NCBI GenBank assembly: GCA_030063045.1
Contig: JAQSEB010000041.1
Location: forward strand, 2,101,501 to 2,165,500
From: Pratylenchus scribneri
Taxonomy: Eukaryota; Nematoda; Chromadorea; Rhabditida; Pratylenchidae
Direction of reading: 5' to 3'
DNA: 64,000 bases
Within the stretch, counting starts at the first letter, position 1. Each line of letters opens with the position of its first letter. Below the pieces are notes generated by a model, which did no database searches, was not told the origin of the DNA, and saw only the letters and a list, made by a program, of their open reading frames with translations. Below, in pieces: positions 10,447 to 21,943 of the stretch. Made by a program: the position numbers and the translations under genes.

Positions 10447-13400
10447 TTAAAATCCTTCCGGATGCATGTTTGTCCTCCTCCGATAATCCCCATTCGCGTA
10501 AATTAGTCCATCAGCATCGTTGACAACAATTCCTTGGACAATGCCCTCGAAACCGGTGGTTGGTTTGAATTTTTGATTGAATTTGACCTCCAAATCGCGG
10601 ATTAATTCCTGCAAAATAATGAAGGATAAATGGTTAATCATTTTTGAATTATTTTTATTATTCCCCTCCCCAACATTTTTGAGTATTTTGGGTTATGGCC
10701 AAATTTACCTTTGGGACAGTTTCCTCAAATTGGGTAATATCCGGTGTGAATTGATTGTGAAGGGTGGGTGCATCAATTGCCTCTTTCAGTGTTTCGTTGA
10801 AACAGAGGACCCGAATGATTGGTTTGGCCATTGCCGAAATTATTTTTGAACCGCCCGAGGCGCCAATCACAAATTTCAACTTAAAATTGGGTGGCATAAA
10901 ATTGTGAAATATAAAAGAAAATATAATTCAAAGCCACACACCTTTCCCGTGTCCAAATCATAAATGACCATTGGACTCATTGAGCTCATCGGTCGTTTGC
11001 CTGGCTCAATGTAATTTGACTCGGATGGCGCAAATCCGAAGCCATTGGCCATTCCCGGTGTGGAGAAGTCGTCCATTTCGTCGTTCCAAACAATGCCCAA
11101 TTGTTCGGATTGGACGACCGCACCGAACCTATCGAAATGGATTGGTTTAAAATGAAATATGGATGTAAACATCAACCATCTGTTGACAGTGCTTGTTGCT
11201 GAAACACCATTCCCCTCTGGGTCAAGAACGGAGACGTGAGAAGTGCCGTGATCCTCTTTCTGTGAATGAAAGGGGAAACATGAATAGGGGAAATTATGGA
11301 GAAATGGTGAGAATTCTTTGGTATCAATATTTTTCCAATTTGATAATGGCTAATTATTTGTTTTCAATTTATTGAATTAACACAAAATTATTCAATTCTA
11401 ATGCCCACAATGATATTATTAAAAAAGGAATTCAACATGCATATTTTTTATTGTTTTAATTATTGGGTCTCTAAAATGGCAACAATAAATTTGGATAGAA
11501 ACCGGGGAAATTGGCACTTAATGTTTCCATGAATTAACATAATTAATGAGTAATGACTCAATAAAAGCAATGAAATATCAGCTTTAAGTTGGGGCAATAA
11601 ATTCATTTTTAAGGATTAGGATTATTCCCTTATTTGGAAACAGAAAATAAGAACTAGGTGCTAGGTTTAATCGGTTGGCCGACACTTGCGGACCCCACAC
11701 TTGTGGACAAAACGATCTGGCCCAGATGGTGGTAAAGCTATTGTAGCATTGTTTATGGCATCTAATTAAGCATAAAATTAGCTACAAAATGACATCAAAA
11801 GTTTTGGTCAATGTTGAATATTCACCAAGTTATGGCCAAAAAACCGTTGATTTAATTAAAATTGCGATTTTGACGGTTTTTTGGCCATAACTCGGTGAAT
11901 ATTCTACATTGGGCAATGCTTTTGATGTCATTTTGTAGCTATTTTTATGCCTTATAATATGCCATAAACAATTCCATAATAGCTTTACCACCATCAGCGC
12001 CAGACCATTTCGTCCGCAAGTGTCGGGTCCGCAAGTGTCGCAGTACGGTTTAATCCTCCCCCCCCCCCCAAAGAAAATTCACCGACCTGTGCACTGATTG
12101 GTGTATCGGCATAATAAGCCGAAAACATTGCCCTTGGTGGTACTTTTTTCAAAATTTGCCTTAAATATCGTTGACTGGTCATATTCCGGGCCAATTCCAT
12201 TGCGGCTGGCACAAAATCAACGTCGCCCATTTTTGTTCGTTGAGCATAGGCAAATTTCTGGGTCTCAATGAGCCAATGATAGAATTCAGTATCATCGAGG
12301 ACACCGTCCAATGGATTGCCCCATTTTGTGTAGTTGGAGAATTTGGCTATAATGAAAAACTGAATGATGAAAAATAGAGGGAGAATTTTGTATTGGAATT
12401 GGCCATTTTGAGGCATTAAGCAAAAGTTTGAAAAAGATGGCAAAATATTCCAAGGAAACTTACAAACCATAACCGCCACAATTTGCTGAGTAACCGCAAA
12501 TGAGGATGGAGGCGGTGGGCCACACATTCTCAGTGAACCGGAGAATCCATCGGTCACCAATGGTTGATCGTGGATTTTGACACGATACTCAGCCAAATCC
12601 TCCTTTGTTAAAATGCCACCTTTGAATATAATGGAATGTGGATAATTAATTAATTTGGGGATTTATTCAACATTGATTATTAATATAAGCTTATTCCAGA
12701 GAGGAATAATTACCTGGTTTATTTGGCCTAACTCAACAAGGAATAAATTAATTAAGGAAAGCGATATTACCATTAGAAATTCAAGTGTGATCAAAAATGG
12801 CTTTATAATTTTTTGAAATTATGCTGCTTTTCCTTAACAAATTCAGATTTGTTGCACTCAGTTATCAAAGACATAAAATTAATTTCATTTGTTTCTTGAT
12901 ACATCGTCCCAAATTCGTTATTGCCTCGCTGATGAGCTAGGGGCCAAAAACTAATGCTAATATTCAATTTCGCCCTTCCGCTAATTCCTATTTTCAAAAA
13001 ATAATCAACCCCTTCCTAATATTTAGTAAATATTCCCTCAAATTATTAAAATGGATTCCCATTCCCACCATTTTTCTGAATTTCGGTCACAATTTGATCG
13101 GCCATTTGGCCTCGATAGAACAGCTCCACTGGGTTTGGTGCCTTTGCCAGCCGTTCCATTGTGTCCGCCAATTCGGGACGGCGAATTATATCACCAAATT
13201 GCCAAACATGTCCAGTGGCTGGGTTGATCCAACTTTTCATTGATGGAAGCGTACGAAAATGTTTTTCCTTGACTCCAAGCACATAGGCCAAATATTCGCT
13301 CACTGGGACACCTTGACGAGCCAATCGAACGGAAGGCATAATCTGAGTGGAGGAGGGATTAAGCTGGGAAAATGGTTAGAGGCCACCAACCAAATCGGTC

Positions 13401-15383
13401 CAATTCACGCGTCCACTGCCCCATTCCTTGTAGGCTAACCAATAGCCGGCCAATTCACCTGGCGTTGCGATGGCTCGATAACCTGGAAATTTTGGGATTA
13501 ATTCCAGAATTTTGAAAATTATTAAATGACATAATTGAATTTGGATTTTACCTGGGCTTTCTTTGTTAAAATTTGCCAAAGATTTCTGCATAAAATCTTC
13601 CTAATTCTCCCAAACATTATTTGATTAATGAATCAATAGACTTCAATTGTATAAAATCATAATAAATTTGCATTGTTTTGAGTACTAGTTTACAAATATT
13701 TCTTTTATTTAATTTAATAGAGAAATTTCCATTCTATCAAATCAAAGCATATCAAGGTCATAAAAATTTGTTAATTCATTGATGACTATAATCGTGCTTG
13801 GCCCAAGGAAATGAAGGGTGCCTGGCTGGGACATGTTGAATGCTTTTCGCTGATTATTTAAGAAGGAATGGGAAAAAGTACTGTAGCAGGAGCGGCTTTC
13901 CTTTTCATAATATCAGAGCAGCATGAATGTGCCTTGAGGGCACAATCACTTCCCCCCCCCCCCTTCCCTCTTTCCAATTCCTTTGAATTTTAAGATGGGC
14001 TTTGAGTTTACCATCTTTGAGAATTCATAACTTCCTTCAATTCTAACCGTTTTTAATGATCTTGGTATGGTTTGATAGAGGAGAAAATTCTCTATATTTT
14101 GATATAAATATTGTTCCATAATTTTAAAAAAAATGAATTTATTATTGTGATTTAAAATAAACAAAATCTGCCCCAACATAGGTTCATCAATAACAGCAGT
14201 TTTTCCCAGAATTAGATTCAATAAATCCTCCCAATTTTCCCCCCATGTGTCCAATTCACCATATTTGCTGGCCCATTCATCCGTTCCGAACATTTCCCTG
14301 CTGCTGGCCTTCGGTGCCGTCTCCCGGGCATCCATCACTCGGCATTGTTTGGCCTTTGCATCGTAGAATGTCAAAATGAAGCCGCCACCCAATCCTAGAC
14401 CATTTTCAAAAAATGAACATAAACTTTTGGGATAACTGACCGCTGCTTTGCGGATTTGTGATGCCCAAACAGAAAAGTGAGGCAATGGCCGAATCGATGG
14501 CATTTCCGCCTTGCAAAAGAACATCTCGGCCAATTTCACTGCAAATGCCGTGATCGCAAGTGACAGCCGCCCTTTGGAAACGGCCCAACAAGGAATAAGA
14601 GGGTGGTGGCCAGTCATAGCGATGATCTCGGTGGCCGGCGAACTGCAAATTTTATTGAATTAATGAACTAATAGCAACCCTGCAGTAGGAAATTCATGAA
14701 TCATAAACAAAAATTTGTAAATTTTTAAATGGAATAAATGGGTAAAAAAGGGGAAATTCTATCAACTGAATAATTTTGACTGAAAAATTATCTAATAAGA
14801 TTATTGAAAATGTAAAAATGGAAATATTTATTAATCATAAAGAAGATTTCATGATTTTTGGCTTTGGATTTATTAATTCCGGATATTTTACTTCAATTTC
14901 ATTCCCTTAAACTTGCCCTTGTCTGGCGTTCAGTGCCACCCAACTGGGGCATAACAACAAAGAGAAAGAGGCCTGCCAAAATGGCAACCATTATGGCCAG
15001 ACCGGCCAACAGATTTATGGCCAATCTGAAAAAATATAAATGGATTAATATGAAAAATTGGGTATTTAAGGGGAATTAAAGAATTCCACAATTTTACTCA
15101 ACCCAACCAAAGGAATTTGGACCAAATATTAAGTATTCCAAATGGAGGAATATCTCCCCCCCCCCCCCCCCCTCTTCGCGCACTTTGCCTTCCAATTTGT
15201 ACTTCGGCCCCCTCCTCTTCCATTTGATGGTCCAATCCTTCTTGGCCTTTGTTGATGGCCAATTCCTCCAATTCGGCCTCCATTCATTCGGCCTCCTACA
15301 CCAATTGCCTCCACCGTGCTTGCCGTACTGCAACTGGTGCTGGCCTCGGCCGGACTCACTTGTTGGGCCCCGAAAAGTGGCAT
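10447..15383 (-). CDS. Gamma-glutamyltransferase (GGT), type II membrane protein
   Basis: Twelve exons 5'->3': 15383-15184, 15025-14913, 14626-14441, 14394-14260, 13482-13391, 13342-13069, 12619-12464, 12346-12087, 11259-11177, 11128-10942, 10879-10709, 10608-10447; every junction agrees in phase, giving about 672 residues. A basic, Gly-rich cytosolic N-terminus is followed by a signal-anchor (LAGLAIMVAILAGLFLFVV), the large-subunit motifs CSEIGRDVLLQGGNAIDSAI, SSGLGGGFILTFYD, DARETAPKASSREMF, then the small-subunit start with the nucleophile threonine in EDHGTSHVSVLD, followed by GVSATSTVNRWFG, EMDDFSTPG, RPMSSMSP and GASGGSKIISA. GGT cleaves the gamma-glutamyl bond of glutathione outside the cell and matures by self-cleavage before that threonine. 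The first exon is the least certain part (chosen because length and phase fit). Introns hold a fold-back transposon, R2 repeat DNA and two poly-C tracts. Confidence 0.9.
11673..12046. mobile_element. Fold-back MITE with 9-bp target duplication (Mutator-like)
   Basis: A 374-bp element that is palindromic almost end to end: the left arm reads GACACTTGCGGACCC..., and the right arm carries the reverse complement. The interior also pairs (GGCCATAACTCGGTGAATATT against AATATTCACCAAGTTATGGCC). It is flanked on both sides by GGTTTAATC (11664-11672 and 12047-12055), a 9-bp direct repeat. Nine-base target duplications with long inverted repeats are typical of Mutator-like elements. It lies in an intron of the GGT gene and has no transposase. 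Confidence 0.88.
13680..14115. repeat. Repeat family R2, copy in GGT intron
   Basis: Shares long blocks with 29540-30130 and, in reverse orientation, with 20205-20770: ACTGTAGCAGGA(A/G)CGGCTT, then TAATATCAG, GAATGTGCCTTGAGGGC and CAATCACTT, followed by CATAACTTC and a TTTTGATATAAA-ATTGTTC tail. Includes the C12 tract at 13952-13963. Confidence 0.7.
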
Positions 15384-18300
15384 CCCACCAAAATATTAAT
15401 AAATTCGTAGGACTTTTTTGGGAGAATTAAAGCAATATTTTGAATAAATGGGAGAGTAATATGCGCGAAAATTACGAACAAATAGGAAAAGAAATGGAAA
15501 GAAAAGCCAAAAAAAAAGGATCCCGCATGTTTATGTGCGCAACATTCCCCCTTTTCCCACTTATTTTGGATGCAATCCATCATTTATGCATAAAATTGAT
15601 GTCAATTACATAAATCCTTCTTCTCACCACAATTTCCTTTCAATATTCTTTGAATTGCGCATTCAATCAAAATATTTCTTATTTTCACTTTTATTATTGA
15701 GATTGGGAAGAAAGCATCAAAATAGCTATAGATTTTGCCACTAATTTATCCAAAAATTGGGAAGAATATCTGAGTAAAGCTTGCCCTAAAGAAAATGAGG
15801 GATTTTATGAAGGAATATGCTCTGTTGGAAAAATATAATTTATGCATTTTTTGTGGCCTTGACCCTTGACCCTCTCTTATTAGTTAGCCATAAATTGGCA
15901 TATCCCCAAACCCCCTTCCAATGTGCCATTTCCATCTGTTCTGTTTTTCGTGTAAAAAATGGAAAACATTGTTGTCAATTTAGAAGGGGGATCAAGGGGG
16001 CAAAGTGGGTCTTTCCTACACATAATTGTCCCCATTCTCCAACCAAACAAATCGGCTGCTGTTGGGCTTGGAAAAAGGGGGCTTCTGCGAAAGGATAATC
16101 CGTAAAAAAAGCTGCTGCGATTTCCTTCCTTTCCTGTGATCCGGTCCATCCATTTCTTCCAATTCTAACTCATCAACCCAGTCCCATTCCCATTCATAAT
16201 CTAGTCAAATTCTAAACTGGTTTTTTCTGGGCCACTGTGAAAGAAGAAAATGAGGCCAACAAAACAAAGTGGTCTCCACGGAGAGGAGTGGAAGCCAATT
16301 CACTCACTCACTCAATCGGTCAACGCAACAAAATATGGGGAAAAGAACAAAAAGGATTGGGCTAATACGATGATGATGATGTTAAGGTTAAGGTGGATAA
16401 TTGGGTTATGGATTAATTGGATGGGGCCAAAGGGCATAATTGGCCTAATCCCCGGTGAATCCACCTTCGGAATCAGAGAAAGTGGAAACAGGGAAGAATA
16501 TTTTGAATGAATTAATCATAATTGGCCTAATCAGATGGAATTGGAAAAGTGGCGTAAGGAAAAGGTGTGACAATTTTGAATGGATTAATCGGACCAATTG
16601 CTAGGAAAAAGGGATGGGTTTTCAGGGTTTTTTACGGCTAGAATCCTTAAAATTCGAATCTACCAATTTAAACTAATTTAATATATATTGTTTAAACGGA
16701 AAAAACGGAAGGAAATTGAACGAATTTTGTGCACAATTTTTGTTTTGGTTTAGATCAATGGAATAAATGGAGGGTAGAAAGGCTTTTCATTGTTGGAATG
16801 GACCAAAGAAGAAAAAGAAGAAAATGGCGGGAAACGGAGATGAAATTGAAGCAGCCGAAAGGAAAAATCAACAAATAAATGTGCCCTCGCAAATCGTGTC
16901 CATCCGTCCGAATCCGAATTCGAAGGGGGAATTGACGGTTTTTGAATGAATTTTGAGGAAATGGAAAATGTGCTGTGGGATGCGCGGATGCGAATTTGGG
17001 GCAATCGGCAAAAGTGAATGGCGCAGCAAAGAAATGGAATAGGGAAGAATGTTGCGCGTATTTGACACCGAAAAAATGCCCCCATCAATTGGCGCATATC
17101 CATTGAATAAATAGTATGGAAGATTGAACCAAATGGCTTAATAATCTAACTTTTTGCAATCAAAGCAATGCCAAAAATGTTTATTAATACAAAATTATTG
17201 CGCATAAAAAAATCAAAAGTGAGAAGGATTGAAACAGGGCGATTGAATGATTACCGTCGATCGAGTATCTGACTATTTTTTGGCCATATTTCGAGAAGGA
17301 AGCAACCAAATGAGGAAGGCAATATGCCATTTGAAAGCCCTAAATATCCTCTAAAAAGTGGCTCTTCATATTTTTTGAAATGTTGTTAAAACAATTTAGA
17401 AAATAAGCGGCTTTTCCTAAACCAATTCTGGTTCATTACATTCAAAGTTCAAAGTAAAGTAATTTTTTAAAGAATGAAAATCATAAAATTAAAATAGGCC
17501 AAATTGAAGATGACGCTTTAAATTTTGTAATGGTTTATCTCCTTCTCAGATTGGCTATTGTTTTGTTGAACTATGGACCAAGAATTAATCCTGTTATCCA
17601 CGGACTTTACTCATTCAATTGTCTCTTATCAAAAGGCAATTGTACAAAACAATACAATCAAACTTTTATATATAGGCCAAAGCCAAGCCTCCAAATCATT
17701 CCCACTTATTCACCAAAAATATTAATCATAAATAATAACCGGTTGTTGGCCCAATTGGCAATACAAAATCCTATTTACCCTCCAATTTGATGCATTCAGC
17801 TAATAATTTCTGCCTTTTCTCTCATCAAATATTCACTCAAAAAACAACCAAAAAATAAGTTCATATCAAACAAATATATTAGAATAAATAATTAAGAGAG
17901 AAGCTCGAACAACTTAATGTTTGATAACAAAAATTTGTATGAAATGGAAAGTAGATAATATTGAAAGTGAAGGATTTCTTCCTTAATGGAAATATAAATG
18001 GATTCTGTGAATTCCATTTGATCCAGGAACAAAACAATTATTAAATGGAGTGGCAATTCTCCTTTATTTCCACCAAATCAATCCATTAAAATGTTGAAAA
18101 GATCCATTAAAATGACAAAAATGGAAATGCAAACATTATGTGGAAATTGACATGCGCAAAACAAACAAAATTGGGTAATATTTTTGGCCAAGGGTAAACA
18201 TGAAAAACATTGTGCCAGAAGATTGGGCGAACAATTGGAAACTGAAGAGAGCAATTGGAGAATAGAATGTTGCCCTTTGACTTTATCGCATTTATAATAG

Positions 18301-19031
18301 CATAGATTATGGTGGGAGGCGAATTGGCTGGCTCTGCTGTGGAATATTTGAATTTGATACTAATCATTTCTAGATATCCCATTATTAAAAGGAGATATTA
18401 CACATCCCTCCCCCAATGATCAAATGTTGATAAAATAAATGAACAAACCAGTCAAAGGAAGTGAGAAGTTGGCCAACAAATGTTCAGTAGCAATAGAGGG
18501 AAAGGAATGAAGGCCAAAATTGGACAATCGGCCAATGAAAATGGGCCCAATAGAGAAATGGATGGAAAGGAGTACCAGAATTGGCTGGAAGAATTTGTTG
18601 GTCTGGGAATGGGACAAAATGAAAGAAGGGATTTGAAGGTAGAATGAATGAATGGATTGGAGGGAATGGGACAGATCCAGGTCCAGCACAGATGGGTCGA
18701 TTGGATGGACAAAAGGAACATTTTTGGGAAAGAACACATTTTGGAGGAAACCGGTCATTTTGTTTGGATGGAGGCAAAGATGAAATATTAGATATTGATG
18801 GACAAAATGGGAATTGGATGGACAATGTCAATTGCGAATGAATGGAAGGAATTGGATTGATCCATTGAATGTGGAATTGGGGTAAAATAAACGAAAAAGG
18901 ATTTGGATGGAGAATTATAATCAATTTATTGCCTAGAATATAATTTGCTTCACTCCAAATAGTCTAAATTTATTCAACACTAAAATGCGGTCAAAATATT
19001 ATGTGAAAATCATTGACAAAATTAAAAAATT
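15384..19031. other. Intergenic stretch, no supported gene
   Basis: About 3.6 kb upstream of the GGT gene and downstream of the dynein-2 chain. It holds a degenerate R1 fold-back copy at about 17265-17590. Other open frames are short, unspliced and low in complexity. Confidence 0.5.
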
Positions 19032-21456
19032 TTAAAATTCATTCGGTGTCAATTGCACTGCATTTTGGCCTGCAGCAATTTTTGCTTCCGCTTCCATTCG
19101 ATTCCTTCTTTCCTTGGCGTACAATTCCAATCGCTGCAATAAAATGTAGGGAACAATATATTAAAAGAATTTTGTATCTGAATTAAAATTTACTATTATT
19201 AATTCATTTCTTGATAAATTCCTGAATAGGCCAGAATATAATCTAATATTTACGTTCCAAAAGGCCATTAAATTCAATTCTAATTCTCGATTTAATTTGA
19301 GTTTCGGTTCAATCATTTCTCCTCCTCTATGTATAACCTTACCCGCATTCCATCCTCCACCAAATTGTCAATTGCTGGTTCCGCAAATTGCCGTCTTCGG
19401 GAATGGAGGTGTGCCAAAGGCCAAATGGGCCAATAGGGAACGTGCCTTTTGGACAAGTGAATCCATTCGAGTACTGAATGTCTGAAGGAAGGAGGTATTT
19501 TGGTAATTAGGCTGATTGATTGATTGGCACAAACAATGATTGAGGCCCCATTGATGTGAGCCAACAGGCGAATGCAACGATAGGTCAGCCTTTTGCGTTC
19601 ACTGTCCAAATTCTAAAGAGTGGGAAATATGATTTTGGGGTCAGTAAATTGGACAATGGAATTGGGGTTTTGTGACGAGATTTTTGCCAAATTCAATGGC
19701 TACATTTTTGGACAAATTACAAAATAAAAATAATTATTTGGATTACAATTCCCAAAGGACGATCATTTTTGGAATATAATTATTTGTTCTTTCAACCTGA
19801 AATTCATCATATTTGGCGCAAACCACCACAAATGGAATGCCCAATGGACGAAGCACTCTTTTGTCCTGAATTCAAAGCTATTCTCCCATATTAGTGCCAA
19901 TCCCCAACCGTCGATGACACTTTACTTTCCCCCAATGAAGGTGCCAACATTTCCAAACGTTTTCGGCAAACCGCGAGGAGAGGATCCACCAAAGATTGGA
20001 TGGTTTCTGGTCGGGTTAGATCGATGAAAAGAAGCAAAGAAAATGAACTGAATTTGAAGGGAATTGTGGATGAATGAAAATATAGCTGAAAACTGAATAA
20101 TTCGTGAATTGATCAACGGAATTTCCAACAAATTTGACATTGAACTGCCGCCAGCCAATTCCCAGCAATGCACCAATTGACGACCCTTGAATATTGGCGA
20201 TTCATATTTAATTCAAAATAATAGGTTTAATTTTAAATTTTATAGAACATTATTTCTATCAAAAAATGGAGCATTTTCTCCTCATACCAAAGTCATTAAA
20301 AATGATTTACGTAGATTGAAGTGGGTTGTTATGAATCTCCAAAGTTGTTTAGTCTTTTTAATTCCAGTAATTTCCTCATTTAATAGATTCGTATAATATT
20401 TTTATATCAAAAGATAGAGAATTTTCTTTTCTATCAAATGATATCAAGATCACTTAAAATGATTTGGATTGAAGAAAGTTATGAATCTTCAAAAATGATG
20501 ACCTCAAACAGTCAACAATCTCATAAAAATGTTAAGGAAAAGGAATCCAGTGAGAGAGCAAGTGATTGTGCCCTCAAGTCACATTCCTGCCGCATGTGAA
20601 TGAAAAGGAAAGCGATATCTGCTACCGTATTTTCCCTCTTCTTTCTAATCAAAGAGTGAGGCATTGATTGCGCCCTCAATGCATTCCTCTTATTGGCTGC
20701 TGATTGTGAAAGGAACCGTATTTTCCCTCTCTTCCTTAACATAAGGAGCATTCAACGTGCCCAAACCCAGTAATCAGTTCATTGGAGAACAAAAATACGT
20801 TATTAACTAACAATTTAAGTATATTTAATTGGGTCTAGGCCATAAAGATATATTTCAATAAGTTTATACTTTAGAATAATTTAGTTCCTTTGATTTTTTA
20901 TATTTTTTTTTCACCAAAATTCAATAAATAAATGAGCAAATATCCTAGCAAAAATGGAGGAATATGTAATATTATGATATTTTACAAAAAATGGCGCCAA
21001 AAAAGGCAACAAAAAGAAGATAAATTTGGATTGAAACCAACCCCGATTGGCCTTGTCTTGCACATGAATGTGTATTCCAATGCAACAGTTCCTCCATCCA
21101 CCCCGCCACCAGCCAATCGGCCACCACCCGATTCCAAAAATCGATTAAGCAACGTTGATTTTCCCTTCACCAATTAATGGGGAATTCCTTTCAAAATTTG
21201 GCACAAAAAAATGGAAAACCGATTTTGGGGCACCACAAAGAAGAATGCTGGATTCGCCAGTGCTCATCAAATCGCCCATTTCCCCATCACCGCCTTCTCC
21301 ATCCTTTCCAAATTTGGCTGAAATTCGTCGGCGTTCTGCCTCTTCATCTGCCTTCCTCCTTTTCGTATGTTGCTTTTGGGCCAATCCAAAAATGTCAATG
21401 CCAGCCGATTTATTCCCTGCACCAGGGCCAATATTTTCATCATTTTTGGTGGACAT
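19032..21456 (-). CDS. xbx-1: Cytoplasmic dynein-2 light intermediate chain (D2LIC/DYNC2LI1 family)
   Basis: Exons 5'->3': 21456-21220, 21164-21042, 20185-20094, 20047-19921, 19865-19797, 19612-19343, 19133-19032; about 339 residues. Recognisable blocks: Walker A GAPKSGKST assembled across the first junction, ALEYTF, HCWELAGGSS, FSLLLFIDLTRPE, DKRVLRPLGIPFVVCAKYDE, DSERKRLTYRCIRLLAHING, RMDSLVQKARSLLAHLAFG and a C-terminal charged helix RLELYAKERRNRMEAEAK. Members belong to the retrograde intraflagellar-transport motor of cilia. Exon 19612-19343 is troublesome: it is open throughout, but the block ending LAHLAFG lies in a different frame from both the start and the end of the exon. A 53-nt GT-AG intron (19534-19482) would fix the first switch, not the second (see findings). 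Confidence 0.83.
20205..20770. repeat. Repeat family R2, reverse-oriented copy in an intron
   Basis: Contains AAGTGATTGTGCCCTCAAG and two diverged CTATCAAATGATATCAAGATCA-type blocks that match 13680-14115 and 29540-30130 in reverse complement. It lies within the 0.86-kb intron between exons 2 and 3 of the dynein-2 light intermediate chain. Confidence 0.65.
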
Positions 21457-21943
21457 TTTGGATGAATAAAAATTGGGTGACTTGATTAAAGGGAATGGTC
21501 AAAGACGAAGACTAATTTCCATGGCAACCAAAAATTGCAATGCCGATTGGTATTTGGGGGCATTTGGGGACATTTCGGCTTGGGGGCAAAATTCCAGGGA
21601 AGGGTTGGGGGGAGGGGGGGGGGGTAGTCTGGCATCCTTGTGACCATTCAATTTGATACGATTTTTCCATTATTTTTTTGGATACATCAACTTGGACCCT
21701 TTTCCATATTCCTCTCCATGAAATGAATTTGCCCATATATTTATTTATTGAAATAAAATAAGGCATAAAATATATATTTTAAGAAAATACAGGCGAGCAA
21801 ATTATGACAATATGAAAGATGGATTTGGATTTTGGAACGGAAATTGAATTCGATTATTTGAAATACAAAGTCAGAGATGAATTCGGAGGGGAATTATAAT
21901 TTATTGTCAGAAAATACATCGAAATAAATAATGCCACAATTCA

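Noticed and set aside
18420..18924. Several overlapping minus-strand Phe/Ser/Ile-rich frames of 95-146 codons
   Set aside because: Low-complexity peptides overlapping in different frames, no acceptors or donors that agree, no family motif.
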